Part shown: in pieces, positions 51,890 through 63,189 of the stretch | How the letters are laid out: every line of letters starts with the position of its first letter | How positions within the stretch are numbered: position 1 is the first letter of the stretch | Assembly (NCBI GenBank): GCA_016098155.1 | Contig: JAAAJB010000009.1 | Span: 85,171 to 149,170, forward strand | Origin: Actinomortierella ambigua | Taxonomy: Eukaryota > Mortierellomycota > Mortierellomycetes > Mortierellales > Mortierellaceae | Length of the DNA: 64,000 nucleotides | Direction: 5' to 3' | Translations under genes and position numbers: made by a program | Notes under the pieces: model-generated | What the model saw: the letters and a program-made list of their open reading frames with translations, nothing else | What the model was told of the DNA's origin: nothing | Databases searched by the model: none

Positions 51890-53962
51890 ATGCCGCCCAT
51901 TGTAAGCCTCCTCTCTCTCCCAGTCGAATGTCAGACACTGATTCTGGACTGCATTGAGGAAAAGCGCACCCAAACCCTGTGCTCGCTGCTGACTGTCTGC
52001 AAGGCCCTCTTCCACATCAGTGTCCGAAAACTCTATTATGATCCGCTCCGCTCGCTCAACGACCTTCCCTCCAACGAAGTGTCAGTCATCGAATTCCTTC
52101 GTCTTATCACGCGGCTCTCACCTTTCACGGATAGCACCTTTGAGCGTCATCGTCTCTGGATCGGCTTTAGCAGCGACCAGCATGGCCCACTTTCCGGGGC
52201 GCCGTATGTCGACTATCTCTCCTTCGTCAAGGTATTTCGGCTATCCACCAGAAATGAAAACCTTGGCTCCATCAAGACAGTGGAGGACTTCCAGTCATTG
52301 CTCCTGGGCGTTTGTGGCCATCAATTGCCAAGCCTCCGTGCGATCTCCATTCCATGCCAGTTCCTGGATGCCTGGACCTGCCATATCCCAGACTTGGTCT
52401 ATCTCAACACGATCGAGTTTGTTGTAGGCTCCGACCTAAACCCTCTTTATTTCACCCATGATATCGGTAAGAACATGCTAGACCAGATTCCCAGAGCCGT
52501 GGCGTTCACCAAGAAGCTGTTAGAGGCGCGCAAGCTAGCTGGCGTGAACCGACAATTGGACATTCAGCTCTTTGCCTTCCGTAGAGTGTATGATCGACGG
52601 CTCTCGGAAGGTGCTTGGATAACGCCTGCGAGAGAGCTCTATGCACTTGGCTGCTCTGTGCGTTTGACCAAGTTGGACGGCTATTTTTCTCTTTCGCCGC
52701 ACGGGCTCCGAATACTCGCCAATCCGCCCGAGAAGCTGGATCTGTCACGGCTGACATCCATCGACCTCATCGAGCTGTATGGACGGCACTACTGGAGCCA
52801 GTTCGCCACAGGTCACATGGCTAATTTCCTCAAACGGTGCCAGTCGCTGAGGGATTTTAAATTTTGCGTCAGGAAGGGTGACGAAGACATCTTCAAATGG
52901 GCAGCCGAAGAGCGACGCCGTGCTATCGCAGCATCAGCAGACAAATACAGCTACAAGCGACATTTGTCCGAATCTGTCATTGTCCCACCCGTTCAGCATC
53001 TGAGTCTCATTTTTGGGCGGCACGTTGAAACCGGGGCTGATCTCTTGTCGGATGCATTGGTGGCATTCGGTCCGACGCTCAGCACCATTGAGGTAACAGT
53101 CGAGTCGTCTGGGCATTTGGTTGTATTTCCAACAATGAGTGATCTCCCCAAGCTTTCTACTTTCACAGGCATAGGACATATTCAGTATGGACCATCGACA
53201 TTTGCGAAATGTCCCAATTTAACAGCCCTCAACTTGACCAACAAGGCCTATGGTGTCGAATATGATTTGGGCGCACCGGCGGATCCATGGATTCTGCCCA
53301 AGTCCTTGAAGACCCTAAAGCTCACCGGGATAATCGCCTTCCTTTTCCCCCAAGCCTCGTTCGCGTCTTTCGCCGACCGCCTTGAGTATCTTGAGTTTGT
53401 CCATAGCGGTCGTTCCACGATCCACAGAGTGAGTGGATTTTGCTGGGATGAGTCACAGTGGGCCTTCCCTTCCTTGCGCACGGTCAAGCTTGAAGGCGTG
53501 TTTGCACGGATGTTCCGGATCTCGATGCTTCAGCAAAGTCCCATGATTGAGGTGCTCCAGTTGCGTCCGTTGGACATGAGTGAAGTCGTCGATATTCCTC
53601 TGAGCGACTGCTTCTTTGCTCTGGAGAAGGCCAGGAAGCCTGGCGACGATGATGACGATGATGACGATGATGACGATGATGATGCCAGTGGTGGCGGTGA
53701 GATTGCAGGTAGTAGAGGTCACTGTGGAGCCTTCTTTAGGCTTCACACGTTGACTGTCTCGAGATACTCCGTCTCGGATGATGTGTTTGAGAATGTACTG
53801 CCATCGCTGTTCCCACGTCTGACCAATCTTACAATGAATGTCTGCCAGATGCAACGCGAATGGTCTGGGGGCCAAGTCTGGGACGTGTATCGCCGGCTGA
53901 CACACCTGTCTCGAGATGGGCATGTGAGCCAGTACTGCGACGACGAATCCCTACCTTATTGA
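51890..53962 (+). CDS. F-box-like/leucine-rich repeat protein, tandem copy 3 (diverged)
   Basis: An intronless paralogue of 690 residues starting MPPIVSLLSLPVECQTLIL. It shares the F-box-like start with copies 1 and 2 but is clearly diverged beyond it, keeping landmarks such as ISVRKLYYDPLRS, LPYVDYLSFVKVFR-type text, CQSLRDFKFCV, CPNLTALNLTN, PWILPKSLKTLKL and FPSLFPRLTNLTMN. It has an extra acidic insertion near residue 583: a run of 13 Asp encoded by GATGACGAT units (about 53648-53686), followed by a Gly/Ser stretch. The C-terminal repeats correspond to those of the other copies. The order of divergence (copy 3 older, copies 1 and 2 recent) is an inference from similarity by eye. Confidence 0.82.
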   Translation: MPPIVSLLSLPVECQTLILDCIEEKRTQTLCSLLTVCKALFHISVRKLYYDPLRSLNDLPSNEVSVIEFLRLITRLSPFTDSTFERHRLWIGFSSDQHGPLSGAPYVDYLSFVKVFRLSTRNENLGSIKTVEDFQSLLLGVCGHQLPSLRAISIPCQFLDAWTCHIPDLVYLNTIEFVVGSDLNPLYFTHDIGKNMLDQIPRAVAFTKKLLEARKLAGVNRQLDIQLFAFRRVYDRRLSEGAWITPARELYALGCSVRLTKLDGYFSLSPHGLRILANPPEKLDLSRLTSIDLIELYGRHYWSQFATGHMANFLKRCQSLRDFKFCVRKGDEDIFKWAAEERRRAIAASADKYSYKRHLSESVIVPPVQHLSLIFGRHVETGADLLSDALVAFGPTLSTIEVTVESSGHLVVFPTMSDLPKLSTFTGIGHIQYGPSTFAKCPNLTALNLTNKAYGVEYDLGAPADPWILPKSLKTLKLTGIIAFLFPQASFASFADRLEYLEFVHSGRSTIHRVSGFCWDESQWAFPSLRTVKLEGVFARMFRISMLQQSPMIEVLQLRPLDMSEVVDIPLSDCFFALEKARKPGDDDDDDDDDDDDDASGGGEIAGSRGHCGAFFRLHTLTVSRYSVSDDVFENVLPSLFPRLTNLTMNVCQMQREWSGGQVWDVYRRLTHLSRDGHVSQYCDDESLPY

Positions 53963-54639
53963 CACGGAATAAAAAAAAGGTTAGTTTATCTGCCATCGGA
54001 CTCTTGTGGCTTCCTAGATTGCAGCTGGTCAATGGTCACTTTGTGAACAAGAGATCATGCCCCTCTTTTCTTTACGGGTGAAGCCTCGAGTGCAGTAAGT
54101 CAGTAACACGACAAGGGATACATTTCAATCTATATTCAGGATATCCTTTTAGACCAAGGCATCAGGAAAAAAGGAGGGGGGGGGCTAGTGAGAGAACATT
54201 CAACTACCAGACTGTTTGGACCTAAAGGAGTTTAAAGGGATGGTTCAGCCTGTTGAAGCTATAGGAGAAGACGACGACTAACACCTCGAACTCTTAGGGG
54301 ACAACACACCCATACTACTGGCCTCGTGGGCTCGGTAACCATGATATACAGGAGAATCATTTAGTGAGAGTGCCAATTAGGAAGCTAGGAGTGTCAAGGA
54401 GCTAGATCTTTTTCTCTAGCAGCAAGGGGCTGGCATCTGACGGAAGGAGGAGAAAGAACTGAGCGAAGCAACTGGAGAATGCGCCCTTAGAAAAACAGCT
54501 GGACTTTTGTTTTTCCCCGAACGCCTTTATGGGAGACTCATAAAAAAAAAGGGAAAGATTTCATCCTTCTCATCCTTGCCCCCTCTCTCCCTCCCCACAT
54601 TCTCTGGCTCGTCCAAAATTGCTTGACCCAAACTCTGCA
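53963..54639. other. Intergenic region downstream of the F-box-like array
   Basis: The 3' flank of copy 3 does not repeat the flanks of copies 1 and 2. I see an A/G-rich mid part (54100-54480) and a C/T-rich stretch at 54555-54600 that probably belongs to the promoter of the small secreted protein gene. No gene is supported. Confidence 0.6.
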
Positions 54640-54960
54640 ATGTTTTCCTCCAAGTTGCTTTCTTTGTTGGCTGTTGTCGCTGCGCTTGCCGTCGGTCGAG
54701 TGGCGGTGGCAAAGTGTAGTCTTCAGGTCCAATCTAGCAGTGGGTTGGAAACCAAGAACGTAGAAACAACAAAGTGTATCTCTTTGTCCGGCTCGACAGG
54801 TGTTACTCAGATCGAGGTCAAGGGTGCCACCGGTCGAGGTGCCGTTACTGCCTATAAAAACGATGGTTGTAGCTACAGCATTGCTGGTCAAGGATCTTCT
54901 CCCCTCCGCTTCAAGTCTCCGGAACTTGTGAAATCCGTGAGGATCACCCAGTGCTCTTGA
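54640..54960 (+). CDS. Small secreted cysteine-containing protein
   Basis: An intronless gene for 106 residues. Residues 1-24 form a clear signal peptide (MFSSKLLSLLAVVAALAVGRVAVA). The mature part is small, Ser/Gly/Thr-rich and has four cysteines (C26, C46, C77, C105), enough for two disulphides, and alternating polar/hydrophobic strands that suggest a compact beta fold. The ATG at 54640 is favoured over one seven codons upstream because it begins the signal peptide directly. No family is recognised; it is of the size and character of fungal small secreted proteins, whose roles range from wall structure to host interaction. Its stop is 67 bases from the stop of the large convergent gene. Confidence 0.75.
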   Translation: MFSSKLLSLLAVVAALAVGRVAVAKCSLQVQSSSGLETKNVETTKCISLSGSTGVTQIEVKGATGRGAVTAYKNDGCSYSIAGQGSSPLRFKSPELVKSVRITQCS

Positions 54961-55027
54961 TAAAAAATAAAGAGAAAATTCTCATCTGATCTTCTGAAGA
55001 GGTTGCAGCAGCTTTTATTTGTTCAAA

Positions 55028-58000
55028 TCAATTCCGAAGTCGCATCTGAACCCAAGCAAGCGGCATGTCTTCTTCTTCCTTATCGACCGCTGCAGGCGCA
55101 TGTGGCTCCGGCAACAGCCTCAGCCGCTGTTCATTGGTCATGTTGTCTGGACCGGGCAATGGCGAGTCGGGCGCAGGACTGGGCAGCATCGAAGCTGCCG
55201 CTGCTGCCGCCTTTCTTTGAGCCATTCCCATAAGTTTGCCGTCCGCAAACCCATTACCGTTGATGCTGGGGCTGATGATAATGCTTGGTGCGTGCATACT
55301 TGGTCGCTTAGCATGACCATGGGTAAAGCTATGACTGGGTTTGGTGGTAGAGCTGGGGGTGGTTGCAGCAGGGGTAGCAGTAGCAGCAGCAGAGGTGGTG
55401 ACTGTATCGGTAGTCTTTGTGGGGTTGGGGGACTGGCGGCCACTGGCACCTGCCAAGGCATTGCTGCCGGTGAGGGTGCTGCTGAACATGGGTCCATGAC
55501 CACTCAGGGTCATGCTCCGGATCAAATCTTCGACCAGAGGGCTGTTGAACTGATGTGGTTGTTCGACCACATTGGCACCATAGTTGTCCTCGATCTCGTC
55601 CTCATCGGATGTGTACATGTTGACGACATGACCTGTCAAAGACAGCGGCTCAAACAGGAGCTTGGCCCCTGGGGCCGCAGGGTACCCGCTTGCAGTGTGA
55701 ATGACCATTGGAGCGGCGATGGACTCTGAGGGCTCCGAAGAGCGAGGAGAAGTGGCAGAGGTAGCATTGCCACCACTGTGGATTTCGGATGGACTCGTGC
55801 TCCGGGTGGATGGCCCGGAACTTGAGAGCGGTGTTGCGAAGGTGGCTGATGGAGCCATCTCCAATTCCGTAGGAAGGCCGCCTTCCTCGACGAGAGACAT
55901 CGCCGAGGTTTCCGATGTTGGTGTGATCACCGGTTGTGGGAACTCTAGCTCGGTGAGGGGTGACAACGGAGGGGATGGCAACGGTAGCGTAGAGGAGGAC
56001 GATACCATCGAGGGCAGTGAGAGCAAATCGCTGTGGATGCTCAAGCCTCCCCTGTTGGTCTGTCGCGAGGGATTGGGGACAGGTCTCTCCAATTCCGGGG
56101 CAAACCCGTCGCTTGCCTGCACAACAATGCTGACCGGCGCCGTGCGACCAAAACATGCTCTGACCTCAGGCATCAGCTCTTGATCTTCGTGATGAGCTTT
56201 TCCATAGGTATCGTCCGTGATCGGCAATGCCTTTACCTCCAAGAATTGTTGTGTCTGACGAGATTGTTCTTCATCATCACCAGAATCTTCCGATATCGAC
56301 GTAATATCCGATGCAGCCGATGAAGGAGGACTCAATGAGCTTGGCGACTCGGGTGCGTCTGGAGATGGACTGCTCTGGGTAGAGCTGGGCGTAGGTGGTT
56401 GATGTTGATGCTGATGTTGATGGTAATGGCGGTGGTGGTGGTGGTGGCGATGGAGCATTGCTGGCGAGGTGGGTATAGGTGCCGCGAAAATTGTTGGGGG
56501 TTGCACAGGTGCCATGCTGGTGAGACCATGTGCCGAGACACTCATCCCAGTTGATGGCGGCCTCATCATGCCATTCGATGGCAGTGGTGGCGGCGCTGAA
56601 GCCGGGAATTGGTAACTGTGGACGTTCATGGGCAGGTTGGGCGCCGTGAACAGCCGCTGCTCTTCTACGGATGTCCGAATAGGGAGCGGTAAGAAGCTGG
56701 GCCGCTGATGTTGTGATAATGGCGAAATTGTGAATGCACCTGGTAGAGGATAGAACGACGGTGGTGGTGGTGGGGAAGAGAGCTCGGAAGCGGAAGGGCG
56801 TCGCTGCTGGATTTGCGGATATTGGTGTTGGGGAGAGTGCACGTCAGGAGCGGAAGGACGTCGCTGATTAGACTGAGAATACCGATGTCGAGGCATTGAA
56901 ATCATGGGAGGGGGAAGGGGCGGGGAGGGAGACGACTGCATGGACGGATACGGCAGAGAGTGCTGCTGCTGGGCGCCTCGTGGAGATGTCATCATCCAGT
57001 TCATAGAACCTGGATTCGTCATGTAGTCCACACCTGCTGAAGGAAGATGCGGAGCAAATGGCGGTGGGCTGTATGAAGTCAGATTAGGGAAAGGCCCCAT
57101 CGCAGACGAGAAAGTAGGAGCAGGGGTATATGAGGATAGAGATGAAGTCGATGGCAGATGCTGAGTGTGATATGAAAGCGATGGCCCTTCGACTAATGGC
57201 GGTGGAGAGAGTGGCCGTGCAATCGGCATCGTCAACAGTGGATGGAATGAAGCTCCTGGATACCCTCCTCCATAGTCATTCATCACGAAGCCTCCGCCAT
57301 TGCTCTGCTGAACGTTTAACGCTGCCTCAGGTGTACTGTCAACCTCTTCAGTGGCCACTAAGGGGCTAGTGATCGTGCCATCATCCTCTGTCCGCACTGT
57401 CACGACTGTCGTCGAAGCAAACGAGGGCCTAGCGCCCGAGGATAGTCCAGTATCCATGGGAACAAATTCTCCTCCAGCTCCAATTGAAGGAGCCATTGAT
57501 TGAAAGTGTTGCCGTTGCTGTTGTTGTTGAAGCAGGATACCCTTTCTACCGGTCGTTCGCTTGGGAAGAATGTTGATTTTTGATGGTACAGGCTCTTGGA
57601 CAGGGTCGACCGATGTCGGTTCCATTGTGAAAGACTGGGTTGGATAGGGTGGTGCGACAGAGTTTGCAGGCGATGGCGTAGGAACAAATGATGGATAGCC
57701 TTGGAAAGTTGAAGGCCCTGGAGCATACGAGTGTTCTGACATTGCTGTAGGCTGCATGGATGGAGGCGGCGGAGGAGATGTCCGCTGAATCTGTTGCCAT
57801 GGTGAAGATGATGTCGCATTAGAGCCTCGAGTCGCCTGATGTGGCGGCCTATCCGGGAACATTGGCGGCTGCGATTGAGTCATTCCAGTTTCCGCATCCA
57901 TGGCTGTCCTTGTGACGCAAACCTGTGCCCCAGAAGCACCTTCGTCAGGCGAAGACCTTGATGGAATAGCAATCGGTTGGACGTGGTTCTGCATGTTGAC

Positions 58001-60309
58001 GCGCGGCCCAAACGATCCCATGTAGCGATCTGTAGACTGTCGTTGATGTGAAACATGTGGCCCAGACCCTTGCTCTCCCTGCATTCTTAAGCGCGCAAGG
58101 TACGTCTGTTGTTGTTGTTGATACTGATGTGGCTGTGATAATCCCATTGGGTTGCCGTATTCAATCTTTTGAGCGAGTTGAGCGGGGGTCATGTTGCCGT
58201 AGTACTTGCCAATCTCTTCGCAATGCTGTTCGCTAAGTCCGCGTCTGAGTTGAAGTAAAAGAAGATGTAGGAGAACCGCATGTCTGAAAGGTCTCTTTTC
58301 CCGTTCACGCATCTTGCGTATAGTATGAATATAGGCTAGCCGCTTCAAGTTGGTGGTGCGTGGATCATTCTGGTGCGCGAAAGAGCGAGTCGAGTTGGGA
58401 GAAGGGCTATTGTTGTGCCTGCTACTGTTGATCTCGTTGATAGGTGGCTCCTTCTCCTTGTTGTTAAACAGTGTCATTAAACTCGTTGGAATCCGGATGC
58501 CCCCCGACTTTAGCAACGTCGAGGACAGGGAGAGTGACCGTCCAGCTGAAGAAGGCGATAGTGATAGTGTCGGGCTTGCCGAGACTATCGTCTCAGCGGT
58601 GGTGGGTGCGGTTGTAGAAGAAACACCACCTCGGACTGGACCAGTAAGTTCATTGGGGGCAGGTGGTCGACAAGGCACTGAATCTTCTGAACCAGAATCG
58701 TCTGCGGCACTGTCCTCAGAGTCAGAGGAAGAGCCTTCGGAGTCGGAAGATATCGAACATGGTCGCGGACGGTGACCGAAGCTCGGTCGCTCGATTAAAG
58801 TGATATGACCCGCCAGACGCGAGGCGACCGCTGCTTTAGCTCCTTGAAGGGGAGATAAGGAAATAGGAGAAAGAGAAGGCGAGGAGGTGGGTACATCTAC
58901 CGGAAATGAAAAAGCGATGACCGGTATGCATTTAGTTTTAACCTCTCATTATTTCCCCCTCATTGTACTGTAGGCTAGAGTGGTTAAGGTAGCTGCCACA
59001 AAAACAAACAGTGTGCTCCTCAGTCCATACCTGCCGGCTCAATGAGCTCATCCCTCACCAGGGAGTCGTTCGTTTGGGAGAAAGAGACGTCCGATGTGGG
59101 TTGACTGCCTATGTCCCCGTCAGGAATCGGGGGAGAGGAATGAACAGAGGCTACCAACGAAGGATCATCCAAAGAAGACTTTGTTCGCGATGAGGGGACG
59201 GAAAAGGAATTTAAGGCATCTAGACAGGCCCAAGGTTCTGTACGAGTCTGCAACCCCCTCGCTGCCTCCGTGAAGTTGCTGCAGTGTCTGATATCTGAAT
59301 AGGATGCTACTTCTGTAGTTGTTGCGGTAGCTATCATCTCACTGGGGTGTGGCTGCGTGGGCTGCGTCGAGAGTATGGTCAACGATGCTACTTGAGTAGT
59401 AGCTAGATTAGAGCTAGATGCAGTTGGTGAAGGCGTCAATTTAGGATCGCTACCACTGTTGGTTGAGCATGTGGTGGAATCAACTCGCTGTGATGCAAGG
59501 GGTGATGACTGTTGTTCACAATGGTCTTCGTCTTCCTCCTCTGGGCCGATTGAGGTGGATGTGCTATTTGACCTTCGCAGCTCTCTTCCCTTTTGGTCAG
59601 GAAAGAGCCTCGATCTCCACTTTGAGCGCTCTTTTCTCTCCGCAGCCGTACCTTGTGTAGATTCTAATACAGTGTCGGAGGGCTGTTGAGCGAATGGGCT
59701 AGGTCTGACTGCGATCGAAGGTGAATGGGGCGAATTGATTGTGACATACGTTGGTGTCGAGCGGAAAAAAAGGTCGGACGATGGGTCAGAGGACTGTGAG
59801 CTTGTCGAGGTATCGTCATTGTTGTTGTCGTTCTTTTCGTTCTTGTTGTCGCTTTCATCATTGCCATATGGGAGGGGCGAGCAAGCGAAAGGTACCGGGG
59901 TCGTGAGGGGCTGAGGGGGACCAATCATGGCGATGGTCAAACCCTTGCCTCCTGTCTTTGACCCAGCCTTTCTCTTCATTGGGCTCGCTCCCTTTGAAGA
60001 CGAGTTTAAAGATGAGGTCCAACGGCGCAGATGGGTCATGGGGGAGCTGCTGTTGCTTGCTAACGACGACGACGACGACGATGACAAGGAGGAGGAGGAG
60101 GAAGAAGAAAAAGACGAGGTGTTCGAAAGAGGAGTCTGGGGAGAAGGAGTAGGAAGAGAGCAACCATGGGCCGGAGAAGGCTTAGAGGGCGAGGAGGCCA
60201 CTGTCGCAGCTGATTTTGGGGTGCCCATGAGACCCATATTTGTGAAAGGCTGCCGAGGAATGATCAGGGGCGGAAGAGTGGAAGCTTGACGAGCTGCTAA
60301 AGAGGACAT
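55028..60309 (-). CDS. Very large Ser/Pro-rich disordered protein, unknown function
   Basis: A 1715-residue protein from two minus-strand exons, 60309-59031 and 58896-55028, joined by a clean GT-AG intron of 134 bases (junction IEPA-D-VPTSS). Most of it is low complexity: Ser runs near residues 65-90, Pro/Ser/Gln-rich text throughout, a His-rich stretch (HHHHHHRHYHQHQHQHQ) near 1265, and an acidic SSDSEGSSSDSEDSAADDS patch near 480. One stretch, about residues 613-680 (IHTIRKMREREKRPFRHAVLLHLLLLQLRRGLSE..CEEIGKYYGNM), is helical, charged and looks folded; a second short acidic segment (YTSDEDEIEDNYGANVVEQP) lies in the C-terminal part. The C-terminus ends PLAWVQMRLRN. It could be a scaffold or transcriptional regulator, but I do not recognise a family. 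Confidence 0.78.
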
Positions 60310-62183
60310 GGCCGGCGGATAATGATAGTGTGCAGAAGGAAGGATGGAGAGAGAAGGATGGAGAGAAGGATGAGAAAAAAGCCATGGATAATATAGGTGG
60401 CCGGAATGAGTGCCACTGCGCTACTGCTGCTGGCGATGAGCCCTGGACCCTGGGGTAGATGAGAAACTAGCCCAACTAACCAAGGTGGGTGATTTGATGA
60501 ATCTTCAGACTGGATGGTAACTATTCTTGGATGGAGATCGTTTTTGTGCGTTAGCACAGCGGCAAGAGCAAGAAAACAGGATGATAATGATGTTGGCTCA
60601 AAGTAAACCAAAGGGGGAGAGCATGCGATGCGAGTGGCGGACCAGTGTGTCTCAGGGAGCGAATGGGGAAACTGAAAAGCTGACGTGGGGGGTCATTGGA
60701 TTCATTGGATAGGAATGGAAATGAGGGGAAGGGGAAGGGAAGGGGAAGGAGAGGGGTGGGACGTGTGGGAGGCGAGGAAGACTGATGCACGTCTCTCTTT
60801 CTCTCTCTCTGTCACGCACACGCACACACGCACTCTCTGTGTGTGTCTCTCTATCTCTCTCTTTCTCCCTCTGCCTCTATCTTTCTCTCACACTCACATA
60901 CTCTTTTTGCTCGCATCCAAAGAATAGGATGTTGCCCAGAGTGCTGATGATATCTCCCTGGCTACCGTTGGATGCACTGATGTACTCTTGATCCGGCGTC
61001 ACTGCTCAGGGTCGTGCTCGCTGTCACTCATCACGAGAAAGGATCCCCTATCTACCAAAATCGTGGCGCCCTTGTAAATTTTTTATATTGCGTCGTGGGG
61101 CACCTGGTATCACCCAAGATAGATGGGAATCCGGGTCCAAGGGATAATGGTGCACCACTGCAAGTCCCCTCGCGGTCTTTCTTTTTATCTCTTTTGCAGT
61201 AACAAGGAAGAGAGAAAAAAAATAAAGGCAGAATCAAAGAGGGACAAAGAGATGCGGCTATATCCAAGAAAGGGAGGAGGGAAAGAAAGATGTGATGCCA
61301 GGTACAAGCGAACAACTGCGAAATATCTAAAATATCGTAGACTGACTGTTTTTTTCCCTCCCACTTTGACTCTGACATATGTGTTGCGCGAACCCAGCGT
61401 AGCTAGAGATGTTCGAACATGGCCACGACCATCTTACTGAATCTATCATAATGAAATGGCTATCACACTGACAAAATAGGCGCAACCGCACATCTTCTTC
61501 GATGTTATTTGGCCCCACTTGTGGTAGCCTCAGGTATCTAGCAGTGCAAGTAAACCGCAGCTACATAGAGATGAGCATCCATTGTAGCCAGCCACGAATG
61601 ATGGAGAATGAGCCAAAGCAAAAAGCGACCCCCCCCTACATTGCGATAGGCCCTCTCTCAGGGACTCAAGGCCTGCCAGCCATGTGGTCGAGGCATGTGC
61701 TTCCTCGGTATTGGCGAAAATAACCAGAGTCGCATGGTCCGAACTCGGAACCAAATATAGGCGGAGGTTGAGATCCTTGTCCTTTTTTTCCCTCCACAAC
61801 TTTCGCTTCGTCGCCTCGATTCTTCTCTATTTCGAACACAACGTCGCCTCCGTGTAGAAACAGACTATGTTTTGAAAATGGTAATTGGTTGTTTTATGCC
61901 AGAAACGTCGACTTCGCTGTCCGTCACTGTCTCTGGTGTTGGCACCATACCGGGGGGGGGGAGGATCGTCAGCCACAACAGGAGCATCATGGACATCGAA
62001 AGTAATGAGATGTTGCATGGGAGATAGTATCAGCGTTTCGAATGCTCAAAGGTGGCTCGAGAGTAAATACTTTGCACTTTATCTATGAGGGCCCAAATGG
62101 CGGCGAAGCAGGTCAAACTGCCCGCTAACTATTAGAGGCACTCAATGCGCTTTTTGTGTTCATTGAGCGACTTCCATGGTTGG

Positions 62184-62221
<38 letters not shown>

Positions 62222-62400
62222 CTTATTTACACACGCCTTATTAGTCTCATACGCGCCGTAACTGAGAGGTAGTCCTCCGCTCTAGACTAATCAGATCAAA
62301 GGAAGCCTCCATTTTTTCCATTGTTCCCATTGTTGCAAGCTCATAATTATCCAGCCATAATGACTGAAAAATTTGCAATCATTTTTAGGGAGGATTCAAC
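60310..62400. other. Intergenic region upstream of the large disordered-protein gene
   Basis: The first 500 bases upstream are purine-rich on + (coding strand C/T-rich), as for other genes. A compound CT/CA tract lies at about 60790-60905, and a (CT)16 run at 62187-62218. No open frame has protein character. Confidence 0.55.
62187..62218 (+). repeat. (CT)16 microsatellite
   Basis: An uninterrupted CT dinucleotide run in the spacer before the transposon debris. Confidence 0.95.
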
Positions 62401-62562
62401 AAATTTTTGACTTTAGGAATTATCCTCTACTTCCTTTCACCATGCACTCTTCGAAAAGGAGAGCTACCACTCTGAGGAGCGGCTGGACGCTTATGGTGTC
62501 CACGGCTATCAACAGCACCACTTCTCAACTTTCTTCATCATCATCAAGCTACCACCGACCAA

Positions 62563-63055
62563 GTGGCTAAACTGGCATCGCGCAGGACGATGAGCGTCAA
62601 GGTCGGCGCTTCGAATCCTGGATCGAGCACGAATAATCACAGAACAGAACTATACGTAGCACACCTTCATCCAGCCCCTGAATCCTCAGATCTTGTAAAT
62701 AAAAAAAAACAATCGTCATCAAGCCCTCCCTCGCTTGAAACCCTTGACGACGGAAATGAGCCGTTCACACGAAAGAAACCTGTTGTTGTTGGTACACCTC
62801 CATCCGCTTAAGAGTCTAGCTCAACTCCCAGTACGACACCCTCTTTGCGTTTTGTTGTAAAAGCTGCACAGTCGCTTTCATCGAAGCCGCTTTCTCAGCA
62901 CATACGAGTGATTTCGTTCGCTTCGTCAACTACCCGTCAACCCCTACAGCTTGCCGTATCTGCTGCAGATCCAACAATTGTAGGCCCGGCCTATTCCACC
63001 ACTGTCCTTTTGCCAGGCGCGAGTCCGCCGTTCGAGTATTGTTATCTCCTGTGAT
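62563..63055 (+). pseudogene. Possible decayed Ser-rich reading frame
   Basis: Two open stretches in one frame (62563-62811 and 62812-63055) are separated by a single TAA at 62809-62811. Together they would encode about 160 residues rich in Ser, Pro and Thr (SLETLDDGNEPFTRKKP, then SSKPLSQHIRVISF and a hydrophobic end). No family is recognised and no start or splice site is compelling. It may be a broken gene or simply chance open sequence next to the transposon remnant. Confidence 0.25.
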
Positions 63056-63189
63056 CAACCAAGCCACAAGAGATAACTACGCCAGAACGACTGATTCGCG
63101 CCTGGCTAAGGACAGCGAAGGAATATTATACACATAAGGGACGCGATAACATGCATGACGCGTGTCGTGCCTAGTGAACCGACCTAGCC

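Noticed and set aside
62260..62330. A tRNA-like look around GTAACTGAGAGGTAGTCCTCCGC
   Set aside because: I could not fold a cloverleaf with a proper acceptor stem and T-loop; no tRNA is supported anywhere in the window.
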